Of a stretch of DNA of 64,000 bases, positions 17,021-26,182 are shown in pieces (positions within the stretch are counted from its first letter, which is position 1; each line of letters opens with the position of its first letter). The DNA comes from Pararhodobacter sp. Its GTDB lineage: Bacteria > Pseudomonadota > Alphaproteobacteria > Rhodobacterales > Rhodobacteraceae. The DNA lies in contig JAFIEK010000009.1 in assembly GCA_020832545.1 (NCBI GenBank), positions 56,421 to 120,420 of the forward strand, read 5' to 3'. Both the position numbers and the translations under genes were made by a program. The notes beneath the pieces were generated by a model that was given only the letters and a program-made list of their open reading frames with translations, was not told the DNA's origin and did not search any database.

Positions 17021-18688
17021 TCAGGAATGCTCCTCGGCGGCGGTGGCCGCCAAAGCGCGGGTATAGAGGCGCAGGGCATCGACATGCGACAGGCTGCCGA
17101 TCGCCTCTGCCCCTCCGGCGTCCTTGCGCAACACGGCAAGATGCATGGCGCCATGGCGATCGAATGCCCGCAACGCGGTTTTCATCGACGCCTCGGCATC
17201 AATCGTCAGCCCTTGCTGAATGAGATCGTCAAGCGCGGTCTGCGACAGCCCCCTCGCGCTGCCGACGCGGCGGATGGCGCGGGCAATGCCGGTTTGATCG
17301 GCCAGGTATTCCTGCGGCCCCAGCGCGATCCGCACCCCGCGCCGGGCAAGCTGCGTCAGAAAGAACGAGCGATGCACGAAGCGGCTGGCCAGCGCCGTCG
17401 CCGTCGACACCGCCGCCAGCACCGCCACCGCCGTTTCCCAATCGCCGGTCATCTCGAACACGATCAGCGTGGTCGAGATCGGCGCGCCCAGCACCGCCGC
17501 CGCCACAGCGCCCATACCCGCCAGCGCATAGACCGTTGCCGCGCCGGAAAACTGCGGCACCAACGCCGTGGCGATCAGCCCGAAGGCCAGCCCGGTCAGG
17601 GCCCCCACAACCAGCGCGGGCGAGAACACCCCGCCGCCCATCCGTCCGCCCAGCGTGATCGCCACCGCCGCCACCTTGAGCGCGGCAAAGACCACCGCCT
17701 CGTGCAGCGCAAGACGCCCGGTCAGCGCCAGCGACGTGGTTTCATACCCGATGCCGATCACCTGCGGAAACCAGATCGCCATGATCCCCACCAACCCCCC
17801 GGCCAGTGCCGGGCGCAACCAGCGTGGCAGACCGGTGCGGATTTGCAGCCGGTTGCCCATGTCCTCGGCCCAGAAGATGGCGCGCATCATCACCACCGCC
17901 ACCGCACCCGCCACCAGACCCAGCAGCAGAAACGCCGGAAGCTCCCAGTAAAACGCCACACCACCCGCCAGCGGCAGGGTGAACTCGGCGACATCGCCGA
18001 AATGCAGCCGGTTGATAACGGTGCCCGCGACCGAGGCGATTGCAATGGGCGCGAAAGCGTGGATTGCATGGTGGCGCAGCACCACCTCCAGCGCGAAGAT
18101 CGCGCCCGCGATCGGCGCATTGAACGAGGCCGAGACCGCCGCCGCCACCGCGCAGCCCAGCAGGTCGCGCCCGGTGATGCCGCTGGCACGGATGCGCTCG
18201 GCAATCGCGCTGGAGATAACCCCGGCCAGATGCACCACCGGCCCCTCGCGGCCCGAAGACCCGCCCGATCCCAGCGTGATCAGCGACGCCGCCGCCGAGG
18301 CCAGACCTTCGCGCATCTCCACCCGCCCGCGCCTGAGCGCCGCGCCCTCGATCACATCGGCCACAGCGCGCACCCTTCCGTCCGGGGTGAAGCGATTCAG
18401 GATCAGCCCCACGACCAGCCCGCCCGTTGCCGGAATGGCCACCAACGCATACCAGGGCAACGCTGCGGCGGCCGCCAGAATCGCCCGGTCGTCAGCGCCA
18501 TATAGCAGCGTTTGCAGCGCATCGATTCCGGCGCGAAACAGCAGGGCGGCAAACCCGGCGGCGATGCCGATCACCAGCGCGATCAGCCAGAATTGCAACT
18601 GGCCCGGCCCGTGATGACGCACCCGCCGCCAGCCCAGCCGCGCCTGTCGCTGCCATGCGGGGTCCTGCTTGCCGGTGCGTTGCGCCAT
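17021..18688 (-). CDS. ClC-family chloride channel/transporter
   Basis: A 555-residue membrane protein. The ClC selectivity motifs are present: GSGGSSGREGP (variant of GSGIP, plus GREGP with the gating Glu), and GGGVFSPALVVG. About 12 or more hydrophobic helices span residues 30-430, and the last about 100 residues form a cytoplasmic CBS-like region. At the position of the internal proton glutamate in E. coli ClC the sequence reads ALEVVL rather than IEEM, so that Glu seems replaced by Val; this hints at a channel-like or uncoupled member. My alignment is by eye. Confidence 0.9.
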   Translation of the reverse strand: MAQRTGKQDPAWQRQARLGWRRVRHHGPGQLQFWLIALVIGIAAGFAALLFRAGIDALQTLLYGADDRAILAAAAALPWYALVAIPATGGLVVGLILNRFTPDGRVRAVADVIEGAALRRGRVEMREGLASAAASLITLGSGGSSGREGPVVHLAGVISSAIAERIRASGITGRDLLGCAVAAAVSASFNAPIAGAIFALEVVLRHHAIHAFAPIAIASVAGTVINRLHFGDVAEFTLPLAGGVAFYWELPAFLLLGLVAGAVAVVMMRAIFWAEDMGNRLQIRTGLPRWLRPALAGGLVGIMAIWFPQVIGIGYETTSLALTGRLALHEAVVFAALKVAAVAITLGGRMGGGVFSPALVVGALTGLAFGLIATALVPQFSGAATVYALAGMGAVAAAVLGAPISTTLIVFEMTGDWETAVAVLAAVSTATALASRFVHRSFFLTQLARRGVRIALGPQEYLADQTGIARAIRRVGSARGLSQTALDDLIQQGLTIDAEASMKTALRAFDRHGAMHLAVLRKDAGGAEAIGSLSHVDALRLYTRALAATAAEEHS

Positions 18689-18836
18689 CCGTTGCCCTCC
18701 CGTCAGCTTGCGCTGCTGCGTCCACGGCCTCCAGCTTCGCCCAACCGGGCGGCGGGCGCAATCACCGCGCGCTCTGGTGCCCGCCGCAGGGGCGCGTTAG
18801 GTTCGCCGCATGACCACTCATTGACCGGAGCATTCC

Positions 18837-20222
18837 ATGCCTGACCCATCCACCAGGGCCGCCGCCCTTGATCAACTCGCTGACATGTTGGGGCCACGCC
18901 TGAACCGCTCGCAATCCGACCGCGAATTGCATGGGCGATCAGAAGGGCATTTCCCGCTGATGCCGCCCGATGCCGTGGCCTATCCCGAAAACACCGCCGA
19001 GGTGGCCGAGATCGTGCAGATCTGCGCGCGCGCCGGGCTACCCCTGATCGGCTGGGGCACAGGCACCTCGCTGGAAGGCCATGCGCTGGCCCCGCAAGGG
19101 GGCGTGACGGTAGATTTCACGCGGATGGACAAGGTGTTGCAGGTCATGCCCGAGGATATGATCGCGGTGATCCAGCCCGGCGTGACGCGCGAGGCGCTGA
19201 ATACCGAATTGCGCGCCACGGGGCTGTTCTTTCCGGTGGACCCGGGCGCGAATGCCTCGCTTGGTGGCATGGCCTCGACCCGCGCGTCCGGCACAACGGC
19301 GGTGCGCTATGGCACGATGCGCGCCAATGTGCTGGCGCTGGAGGTGGTGCTGGCCGACGGGCGGATCATCCGCACCGGCACAAGTGCGCCCAAATCCTCG
19401 ACCGGCTATGACCTGACGGGGCTGTTCGTGGGGTCCGAAGGCACGCTGGGGCTGATCACCGAACTGACGCTGAAACTGCACGGTCAGCCCGAGGCCGTCA
19501 GCGCCGCCGTCTGCGCCTTTGACGACATGGCAGGCGCGGTCGATGCGGTAATCGCGACCATCCAGTCGGGCATCCCGATGGCGCGGATCGAATTCGTCGA
19601 TCAGGCCTCGGCGGCGGCTTTCAACGCGCAGTCACAGGCGGGCTGGGACGATGCGCCGCATCTGATGGTCGAATTCCACGGATCAGAAGCCGGGGTCGCC
19701 GAACAGGCCGCGCGCTTTGGCGAGATCGCCACGGATTTCGGCGGCAGCGGGTTTCGCTGGGCCTCGAAGCCAGAGGAGCGCACCGCGCTCTGGGCGATGC
19801 GCCATAATGCCTACCGGGCGATGCTGGCCGCCAACCCGGGTGCGGCACCGATCACCACCGATATCTGTGTGCCAATCTCGCGGCTGGCCGAAGCGGTCGA
19901 GGAAACCGCCAGAGAAATCGCAGACAGCGGCATTCCCGGGCCGATTGTCGGGCATGTGGGGGATGGCAATTTCCACGCCCTGTTGCTGCCACAAGCCGAT
20001 GATGCGGCGCAATGGGAAGTGGCGCAGAAACTGGCCGCCAACATGGCCGAACGTGCGCTGCGGCTGGGTGGCACAGTGTCCGGTGAACATGGAATCGGCA
20101 TGGGCAAGATGAAATACATGCAGGCCGAACATGGCGAGGCCTGGCAGGTGATGCGCGCGATCAAGTCTGCACTGGACCCGGAGGGGTTGATGAACCCCGG
20201 CAAGCTCCTGTCCGGAAACTGA
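18837..20222 (+). CDS. FAD-linked 2-hydroxyacid oxidase (D-lactate dehydrogenase/GlcD type)
   Basis: A 461-residue flavoenzyme of the VAO/PCMH family. The FAD-binding PCMH domain (about residues 45-225) has PLIGWGTGTSLEGHAL, DPGANASLGGMASTRASGT and FVGSEGTLGLITE; the C-terminal cap ends with VSGEHGIGMGKMKYM, typical of D-lactate dehydrogenase (cytochrome) and glycolate oxidase GlcD. Glycolate oxidase partners GlcE/GlcF are absent, so a stand-alone D-2-hydroxyacid dehydrogenase is favoured. GGAG precedes the ATG. It is divergent from the ClC gene. Confidence 0.88.
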   Translation: MPDPSTRAAALDQLADMLGPRLNRSQSDRELHGRSEGHFPLMPPDAVAYPENTAEVAEIVQICARAGLPLIGWGTGTSLEGHALAPQGGVTVDFTRMDKVLQVMPEDMIAVIQPGVTREALNTELRATGLFFPVDPGANASLGGMASTRASGTTAVRYGTMRANVLALEVVLADGRIIRTGTSAPKSSTGYDLTGLFVGSEGTLGLITELTLKLHGQPEAVSAAVCAFDDMAGAVDAVIATIQSGIPMARIEFVDQASAAAFNAQSQAGWDDAPHLMVEFHGSEAGVAEQAARFGEIATDFGGSGFRWASKPEERTALWAMRHNAYRAMLAANPGAAPITTDICVPISRLAEAVEETAREIADSGIPGPIVGHVGDGNFHALLLPQADDAAQWEVAQKLAANMAERALRLGGTVSGEHGIGMGKMKYMQAEHGEAWQVMRAIKSALDPEGLMNPGKLLSGN

Positions 20223-20298
20223 CATTTACGCGAGGGGGCGCGGGCCGTGCCTTAGCCCCGGGGATATGCAGGAGCATATGAAAAGTCAGGTCCGCGCT

Positions 20299-20375
20299 TT
20301 TTCATCTTGCCAGAAATACGCTGGGGGGTGAATTGGCCGAGAGGCCAAGAGCGGGGCAACGCCCCCCTTCCCCCG
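20299..20375 (+). repeat. Interspersed repeat copy A
   Basis: TTTCATCTTGCCAGAAATAC followed by a GC-rich tract ending in the hairpin GGGGC-AAC-GCCCC. A related TTTCATCTTGC block with a GC hairpin recurs at 50688-50790. Both are in intergenic space. Similar intergenic elements are common in Rhodobacteraceae. Confidence 0.5.
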
Positions 20376-20385
20376 CCCCCGTCTG

Positions 20386-21483
20386 TCAGGCGTTGAACAG
20401 AAAGTGCAGGACGTCGCCATCCTTGACCAGATAGCTTTTGCCTTCGACCCGCAGTTTCCCCGCCTCGCGCGCGCCGCTCTCGCCATTACATGCAATGTAG
20501 TCGTCAAAGGCGATGGTTTCCGAGCGGATGAAGCCGCGCTCGAAATCGCCATGGATCACGCCTGCCGCCTGTGGCGCCAGTGTGCCCTCAGTAATGGTCC
20601 AGGCGCGGGCCTCTTTCGGGCCGACGGTGAAATAGGTTTGCAGGCCCAGAAGTTCATAACCCGCGCGGATCAGCCGGTCGAGGCCGGGCTCTTCCAGCCC
20701 CATCTCACTCAGAAACATCTCGGATTCGTCGGGCGCCAGTTGCGCGAGTTCTTCCTCGATCCGCGCCGAGATCACCACATGCGCCGCGCCCTGCGCCGCC
20801 GCCATTTCCGCCACGCGGGCCGCCTGGCTGTTGCCCGTCGCCGCCGAGGCCTCTTCGACATTGCAGACAAACAGCACCGGCTTGGCGGTCAGAAGCTGCA
20901 ACAGGTCCCAGGCGCGGCGGTCCTCGGCATCCACGTCGATGGTGCGCGCGGGCCTGCCCTCTTCAAGTGCTGCCTGCGCCAGCCGCAACAGCCGATCCTG
21001 CTGCACGGCCTCCTTGTCGCCGCCCTTGATCTTGCGCAACAGATTGGCCAGCCGCCGCTCGACCGATTCCAGATCGGCGATCATCAGCTCGGTCTCGATG
21101 GTCTCGGCATCAGCTATCGGGTCAATGCGGCCTTCGACATGGGTGATGTCGCCATCCTCAAAGCAGCGCAACACATGAGCGATGGCGTCAACTTCGCGGA
21201 TGTTGGCCAGAAACTGGTTGCCCAGCCCCTCACCCTTGGACGCCCCGCGCACAAGGCCCGCGATATCGACGAATGTGATCCGGGTGGGGATGATCGCTTT
21301 CGACCCTGCGATGGCGGCCAGCTTGTCCAGCCGCGCATCGGGCACCGCCACCTCGCCCACATTGGGCTCGATGGTGCAGAACGGAAAATTGGCCGCCTGC
21401 GCGGCGGCGGTGCGCGTCAGCGCATTGAAAAGCGTCGATTTGCCGACATTCGGCAAACCCACGATACCCATCTTGAAGCCCAT
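20386..21483 (-). CDS. ychF: Obg-family ATPase YchF
   Basis: A 365-residue P-loop protein. The Walker [30 protein letters not shown] (switch/G3) and the NVEE variant of the G4 motif, which explains ATP preference in this family, are visible. The C-terminal TGS-like domain ends in [16 protein letters not shown], the expected YchF finish. It associates with ribosomes and is linked to oxidative-stress responses. A single gene, divergent from trpA. Confidence 0.95.
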   Translation of the reverse strand: MGFKMGIVGLPNVGKSTLFNALTRTAAAQAANFPFCTIEPNVGEVAVPDARLDKLAAIAGSKAIIPTRITFVDIAGLVRGASKGEGLGNQFLANIREVDAIAHVLRCFEDGDITHVEGRIDPIADAETIETELMIADLESVERRLANLLRKIKGGDKEAVQQDRLLRLAQAALEEGRPARTIDVDAEDRRAWDLLQLLTAKPVLFVCNVEEASAATGNSQAARVAEMAAAQGAAHVVISARIEEELAQLAPDESEMFLSEMGLEEPGLDRLIRAGYELLGLQTYFTVGPKEARAWTITEGTLAPQAAGVIHGDFERGFIRSETIAFDDYIACNGESGAREAGKLRVEGKSYLVKDGDVLHFLFNA

Positions 21484-21618
21484 CGCACCCTCCGGTCCAT
21501 TCCGGGCCGCTTCTAGGCGCTGGCGCGGGCAGGATCAAGCACTGCGACCCGCGCCAATGCGCCATTGATTTTTGCGCCCGCGCCGTGCAAACCGCAGGCG
21601 ACAGTGAGGGATTGCCGC

Positions 21619-22410
21619 ATGACCAGAATCGACGCCACCTTTGCCCGCCTGCGCGACCAGAACCGCAAGGCCTTTGTTTCCTACATCATGGGCGGCGACC
21701 CGGATTTTGACACCGCGCTGGCGGTGATGAAGGGCCTGCCGGGTGCGGGCGTCGATGTGATCGAACTGGGCGTGCCCTTTACCGACCCGATGGCCGATGG
21801 CCCCACCATCCAGTTGGCCGGGCAACGCGCACTGGAAGGCGGCATGACGCTGGAGCGTACGCTTGAGATGGTGCGCCTGTTCCGCACCGAAGACACAGAA
21901 ACGCCGATCGTGCTGATGGGGTATTACAACCCGATCTATAACCGGGGCGTTGACCGCTTTCTGGCCGATGCCACGCAGGCCGGGGTGGATGGGCTGATCG
22001 TTGTTGATCTGCCGCCCGAAGAGGATGAGGAGCTGTGTTTGCCTGCCCAGGCCGCCGGGCTGAACTTCATCCGGCTGGCCACGCCGACAACCGATGACAA
22101 GCGCCTGCCGAAAGTGCTGCAGAACACCTCGGGCTTTGTTTACTATGTGTCGATTACCGGCATCACCGGGGCGGCGGCGGCGCAGGCGGTTGATGTGGGC
22201 CCCGAGGTGGCACGCATCAAGGCCGCCACCGATCTGCCGGTGATTGTGGGCTTCGGCATCTCCACCCCCGAGACCGCGCAGGCGATTGCCAGCGTGGCGG
22301 ATGGCTGTGTGGTGGGTTCGGCCATCGTCAAGGAAATCGGTGCAGGCAAACCGGTGGATGAGGTTCTGGCCTTTGTCGCAGGGCTGGCCGACGGGGCGCA
22401 CCGGGGCTGA
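21619..22410 (+). CDS. trpA: Tryptophan synthase alpha chain
   Basis: A 263-residue TIM barrel that cleaves indole-3-glycerol phosphate. The catalytic Glu and Asp are in [20 protein letters not shown]; the phosphate site GFGISTPE and GSAIVKEI are intact. Start 21619 is preferred (GAGG upstream; the product then begins MTRIDATF, usual for the family). trpB and trpF are not adjacent, so trpA stands apart from the rest of the pathway, and is followed by a 280-base leader before mgtE. Confidence 0.95.
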   Translation: MTRIDATFARLRDQNRKAFVSYIMGGDPDFDTALAVMKGLPGAGVDVIELGVPFTDPMADGPTIQLAGQRALEGGMTLERTLEMVRLFRTEDTETPIVLMGYYNPIYNRGVDRFLADATQAGVDGLIVVDLPPEEDEELCLPAQAAGLNFIRLATPTTDDKRLPKVLQNTSGFVYYVSITGITGAAAAQAVDVGPEVARIKAATDLPVIVGFGISTPETAQAIASVADGCVVGSAIVKEIGAGKPVDEVLAFVAGLADGAHRG

Positions 22411-22466
22411 CGGCGCGCCCGTATGAAACGACACTGTGAAAAGACCATGTTCTGCCCCGGCAGCGG

Positions 22467-22495
22467 TTGACACACACCGCATTGCCCGTTTAAGC
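22467..22495 (+). promoter_or_regulatory. Candidate mgtE promoter
   Basis: A consensus -35 box TTGACA (22467-22472), a 17-base spacer, then TTAAGC at 22490-22495. Transcription would start near 22502, giving a leader of about 190 bases before the mgtE start codon. The -10 box is weak. Confidence 0.45.
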
Positions 22496-22499
22496 CCGC

Positions 22500-22672
22500 C
22501 GCGTTCGCCCATGCCGGGCATTTTGATGGAGGCCACCTTGGAAGACGGAAGTAGTAGCTTGGCTGCACCCCGCGACCTGCGTGCTGTGGCCGATGCTCTC
22601 CTGATACGCGCATTCCGGACCGGCGGCTGAACGACTGACATGTGTCATGCGGGGGCCGACCGGCCCCTTTTT
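22500..22672 (+). ncRNA. Candidate attenuating leader of mgtE
   Basis: The span between the candidate promoter and mgtE ends in a strong intrinsic terminator (22652-22672) only 18 bases before the mgtE start. Just before it lies the palindrome TGACA-TG-TGTCA (22636-22647), which could compete with the terminator stem or act as a protein site. A 39-codon reading frame, 22511-22630 (starting MPGILMEATLEDG), also fits inside. The layout matches transcription attenuation of a Mg2+ transporter, but I could not match it to the M-box consensus. The terminator might simply end the trpA transcript. Confidence 0.4.
22652..22672 (+). terminator. Intrinsic terminator between trpA and mgtE
   Basis: GGGGCC-GACC-GGCCCC followed by five T residues. 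It lies 241 bases after trpA and 18 bases before mgtE, a position more suited to attenuation of mgtE than to ending trpA. Confidence 0.8.
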
Positions 22673-22690
22673 CGTGACGGAGCATGACAA

Positions 22691-24064
22691 ATGAATACCG
22701 CAACCCAGACCACTGCCCTGAACACCCATGCCATCGCCCGCTACCTGCGGCTGGATGACATGAACGCCATCGCCGCAGGACTGCGCCATGAGCACGCAGC
22801 CGATATCGTCGGTCTTATCGGCGATCTGCCAGCGGACGATATCGCCCGCGTGCTGCTGTGCCTTGATCATGAGCGTCAGGCCACGCTGTTTGGCTATTTC
22901 AGCCCCGCCATGCAGACTGCACTGGCCCGCACCATCGAGCGCGCCGAGATGGCGCGCATCTTTGGTGCAATGGCTCATGACGAACGCGCCGATCTGTTCA
23001 CCCATCTGACCGATGAGCAGCGCAACGCGCTGCTGCCCGGCCTTGCGCAGGCTGAGCGCGAGGATATGCGCAAGCTGGCCTCCTACCCGCCGGGCACGGT
23101 GGGGTCGGTCATGACCTCGGACTATGCGACCTTGCCGCCGCATCTGACCACCGTGCAGGCGGTCGAACAGTTGCGCCGCGTCGCCCCCGATGCCGAAACG
23201 ATCTATCATTCCTATGTCGTCGATGATGAGCGCCGCCTTGTCGGCACCGTCAGCCTGCGCGATCTGATCGTCGCGCATGACGATGCCACCGTGGAATCGG
23301 TGATGCGGCGCGAGCCACCGTTTGTGCGCGCCGAGGACAAGCGCGAGCGCGCGGTCGAGATGATCCGCAAATATGACCTGCTGGCGCTGCCGGTGATCAA
23401 TGGCGGCGAGCGGCTGGCCGGGATCGTCACCTACGATGACGCGATGGACGTCGCGCGCGAGGCCGAGGATGTGAGCTTTCACAAAACCTCGGCCGTGGCG
23501 GGGCTGGGCACCAACATGCTGAGCGCCTCGGTCGGTCTGCTCTATCGCAAGCGGGTGCCCTGGCTGGTGATCCTGGTTTTCGGCAACATTTTTTCCGGCG
23601 CGGGCATCGCCTATTTCGAGGATACGATCGCGGCTTATGTGGCGCTGGTGTTCTTTTTGCCGCTGCTTGTGGACAGCGGCGGCAACGCGGGCAGCCAGTC
23701 AGCCACGCTGATGGTGCGGGCACTGGCCACGGGTGATGTGAAAATGTCCGACTGGGGCAAGATGCTGGGCCGCGAGGTGATGGTGGCGGGCGCGCTGGGG
23801 CTGACGATGGCGCTGGCGGTCTCGGGCATCGGGGTGATTCGGGGCGGGCCGGAGATTGCGGTCGTGGTGTCGCTGACGATGGTGATCATCGTGCTGGTGG
23901 GCTCGGTCCTGGGAATGTCGATGCCCTTCATCCTGTCAAAGTTCCGGATGGACCCGGCGGCGGCCTCGGCCCCGCTGATCACCTCGCTGGCGGATGCGAT
24001 CGGCGTGGTGATCTACTTTGCGATGGCCACCTGGCTGCTGGACATGTCCGCCGTCGGCATCTGA
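22691..24064 (+). CDS. mgtE: Magnesium transporter MgtE
   Basis: A 457-residue Mg2+ channel. The N domain (about residues 30-135, with repeated helical ADIVGLIGDLP-like units) precedes a CBS pair (GSVMTSDY at about 137 onward to ITYDDAMDVA), then a plug helix and five membrane helices. The conserved PLLVDSGGNAGSQSATLMVR of the pore is intact. The CBS/N domains close the channel when cytoplasmic Mg2+ is high. GGAG lies upstream. A long leader with a terminator precedes it; a hairpin follows. Confidence 0.95.
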   Translation: MNTATQTTALNTHAIARYLRLDDMNAIAAGLRHEHAADIVGLIGDLPADDIARVLLCLDHERQATLFGYFSPAMQTALARTIERAEMARIFGAMAHDERADLFTHLTDEQRNALLPGLAQAEREDMRKLASYPPGTVGSVMTSDYATLPPHLTTVQAVEQLRRVAPDAETIYHSYVVDDERRLVGTVSLRDLIVAHDDATVESVMRREPPFVRAEDKRERAVEMIRKYDLLALPVINGGERLAGIVTYDDAMDVAREAEDVSFHKTSAVAGLGTNMLSASVGLLYRKRVPWLVILVFGNIFSGAGIAYFEDTIAAYVALVFFLPLLVDSGGNAGSQSATLMVRALATGDVKMSDWGKMLGREVMVAGALGLTMALAVSGIGVIRGGPEIAVVVSLTMVIIVLVGSVLGMSMPFILSKFRMDPAAASAPLITSLADAIGVVIYFAMATWLLDMSAVGI

Positions 24065-24073
24065 TACAGCAAA

Positions 24074-24101
24074 GGCCCGGCCCCGAATCCGGGGCCGGGC
24101 C
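24074..24101. terminator. Strong hairpin between convergent mgtE and the DUF1236-like gene
   Basis: An 11-bp perfect stem (GGCCCGGCCCC with GGGGCCGGGCC, 6-base loop) begins 10 bases after the mgtE stop. No U tract follows on either strand, but the stem is very stable and lies between two convergent genes, so it may act in both directions. Confidence 0.6.
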
Positions 24102-24136
24102 ATCAAGACGACTGAACCGCGTCGTCTCAAGTGGCG

Positions 24137-24784
24137 TCAACGCACGATATACACGATGCGGCGCTCATCGGGGTCAACGATCACCGGAACGCCGTTGATA
24201 TAGGCATAGCGGAAGTTGCTTTCCGGCACCGGCTCCAGCATCACGTCCTCGGGCAGGCCGGCACCCACCACGACCTCGCCATCCAGAAAGACCGGCTCGA
24301 CCGGGTTTTCGCGCACATAGGTTACGGTGGTGGTGCGTGGCGCCAGACCGCCTGCACCAGCACCTGCCGCAGCTCCGACCGCCGCACCGAAAGGCCCGGC
24401 CAGAATGGCACCGGCGATAGCCCCCATGGTGGCCCCGCCGATCACATTGGCGCCTGCATCCTCATGCTCGACCACGCGGATTTCGCTGCGCACTTCGGGG
24501 GCGGACAGGGCAACCGGCTCTGCCTCGAACTCGGCCTCCAGATAATCGCCATAGGCCCAGCCGTCGATACCGTCATGGCCGACTTCACACCAGTTCGCAG
24601 CCTCAAGGCAGCCCAGAACAGTGACGCTCGCCCCCTTAGGGATCACGCTGCGGATCTCATGTATCGGTCCCGGCCCGGCGCGCAGGTTCAGGTCCGTGGT
24701 GGCCGTGGCCGAAGTCTCGGCAAGCGCGGTGGACGCAAGCAGACTGGCTGCCAGCGCACCGCCAGCAATCATCTTGGCATTCAT
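24137..24784 (-). CDS. Exported SH3b / DUF1236-like protein
   Basis: A 215-residue protein. Residues 1-21 (MNAKMIAGGALAASLLASTALA) are a signal peptide; AGGAG precedes this ATG, so an upstream extension to 24925 is rejected. An SH3b domain follows (TTDLNLRAGPGPIHEIRSVI to WAYGDYLEAE), then a glycine-zipper stretch (about residues 110-150, GGATMGAIAGAILAGPFG) that could span or pack on a membrane, and a C-terminal RYAYINGVPVIVDPDERRIV block typical of DUF1236. Probably periplasmic or envelope-associated; exact role unknown. It is divergent from lldD. Confidence 0.8.
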   Translation of the reverse strand: MNAKMIAGGALAASLLASTALAETSATATTDLNLRAGPGPIHEIRSVIPKGASVTVLGCLEAANWCEVGHDGIDGWAYGDYLEAEFEAEPVALSAPEVRSEIRVVEHEDAGANVIGGATMGAIAGAILAGPFGAAVGAAAGAGAGGLAPRTTTVTYVRENPVEPVFLDGEVVVGAGLPEDVMLEPVPESNFRYAYINGVPVIVDPDERRIVYIVR

Positions 24785-24915
24785 CGTCTTCTCCTCTTCA
24801 TTGACGACCGCCGCCGGATTTGCCCGGCACGGCCCTTGCACCACAACAACGCCCGCTGGCCACAACAGTTCCAGCACCGGGTGAGGCGGCGGCGCTTGCC
24901 TGCGCAAAGGGGCTC

Positions 24916-24934
24916 TGGTAAGCAAACCTTACCA
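24916..24934 (+). promoter_or_regulatory. 19-bp perfect operator-like palindrome upstream of lldD
   Basis: TGGTAAG-CAAAC-CTTACCA, a perfect 7-5-7 inverted repeat 18 bases before the lldD start codon. The TGGT...ACCA ends recall GntR-family (LldR/FadR-like) operators, though the spacing is longer than the TGGT-N3-ACCA of LldR. It is so close to the start that binding would block transcription or its initiation. Confidence 0.55.
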
Positions 24935-24952
24935 ATCTTCGGAGTAGCGCCA

Positions 24953-26122
24953 ATGCCCGTGATCACCTGTATCGAAGACCTGCGCCGCATCTACGCACGC
25001 CGCGCCCCGCGCATGTTTTACGATTACACCGAATCCGGCAGTTGGACAGAACAGACATTTCGCGAAAATACCTCAGATTTCAACAAACTACACCTGCGCC
25101 AACGGGTTGCGGTGGATATGACCAACCGCTCCACCCGCTCCACCATGATCGGACAGGACGTGGCGATGCCGGTGGCGCTGGCGCCGGTGGGGCTGACCGG
25201 GATGCAACATGCCGATGGCGAAATCCTCGCCGCCCGCGCGGCAGAACGTTTCGGCGTGCCCTTCACCTTGTCGACCATGTCGATCTGCTCGATCGAAGAT
25301 GTCGCCGAACACACCACAAAACCTTTCTGGTTCCAGCTCTACGTGATGAAGGACGAGGATTTCGTGCGCCGCATCATCGAGCGGGCCAAGGCCGCGAAAT
25401 GCTCGGCGCTGGTGCTGACACTGGATCTGCAGATCCTCGGTCAACGCCACAAGGATCTGAAGAACGGCCTCTCCGCCCCGCCCAAACTGACCCTGCCAAC
25501 CATGATCAACCTTGCCACGAAATGGCGCTGGGGGCTGGGGATGCTGGGCACGAAACGTCGCAGCTTTGGCAATATCGTCGGCCATGCGAAGGGCGTTGGC
25601 GACACCTCGTCGCTGTCCAGTTGGACGGCCGAGCAGTTTGACCCGCAGCTGGACTGGGGCAAGGTGGAGAAACTGCGCGACCTGTGGGGCGGCAAGCTGA
25701 TCCTGAAGGGCATTCTGGATGCGGAAGACGCGAAAATGGCGCTGCGGGTGGGGGCCGATGCGATCGTGGTGTCCAATCATGGCGGGCGGCAACTGGACGG
25801 GGCCATGAGCGCGATCCGCATGCTGCCGTCGATCATGGAGGCCGTAGGCGACAAGATCGAAGTTCACCTCGACAGCGGTATCCGCTCAGGCCAGGACGTT
25901 CTCAAGGCGCTGTCGCTGGGTGCGCGCGGCACCTATATCGGGCGCGCTTTCATCTACGGGCTGGGCGCGATGGGTGAGGCAGGTGTGACCCGGGCGCTGG
26001 AAGTCATCCAAAGCGAACTGGAGGTCACCATGGCGCTGTGCGGCGAACGCGATGTCCATAACCTGGGTCGGCACAACCTGATCATTCCGCAAGGATATGA
26101 CGACCCGACCACAGTGATCTGA
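24953..26122 (+). CDS. lldD: FMN-dependent L-lactate dehydrogenase (2-hydroxyacid dehydrogenase)
   Basis: A 389-residue FMN TIM-barrel enzyme that oxidises L-lactate or a related L-2-hydroxyacid at the membrane, passing electrons to the quinone pool. The active-site signature SNHGGRQLDG and the phosphate-binding DSGIRSGQDVLKAL and GRAFIYGLGA are intact; FQLYVMKDEDF and LTLDLQILGQRHKDLKNG are typical of LldD. Start 24953 has CGGAG upstream; a longer frame to 24131 runs through the neighbouring gene and is rejected. The substrate within the family is not certain. Confidence 0.9.
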   Translation: MPVITCIEDLRRIYARRAPRMFYDYTESGSWTEQTFRENTSDFNKLHLRQRVAVDMTNRSTRSTMIGQDVAMPVALAPVGLTGMQHADGEILAARAAERFGVPFTLSTMSICSIEDVAEHTTKPFWFQLYVMKDEDFVRRIIERAKAAKCSALVLTLDLQILGQRHKDLKNGLSAPPKLTLPTMINLATKWRWGLGMLGTKRRSFGNIVGHAKGVGDTSSLSSWTAEQFDPQLDWGKVEKLRDLWGGKLILKGILDAEDAKMALRVGADAIVVSNHGGRQLDGAMSAIRMLPSIMEAVGDKIEVHLDSGIRSGQDVLKALSLGARGTYIGRAFIYGLGAMGEAGVTRALEVIQSELEVTMALCGERDVHNLGRHNLIIPQGYDDPTTVI

Positions 26123-26182
26123 CCCGGCCTGCCCGTTCTTCAATCAATGCCCGGGCAGCATATGGCAGCTGCCGGACCCCTA

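Noticed and set aside
17027..18505. 492-codon open frame opposite the ClC gene
   Set aside because: It is the reverse strand of a clear ClC gene; the predicted protein is rich in Arg, His and Gln with no fold signal, as expected for GC-rich antisense frames.
22511..22630. 39-codon frame in the mgtE leader as a firm gene
   Set aside because: No ribosome-binding site of quality; kept only as part of the leader hypothesis.
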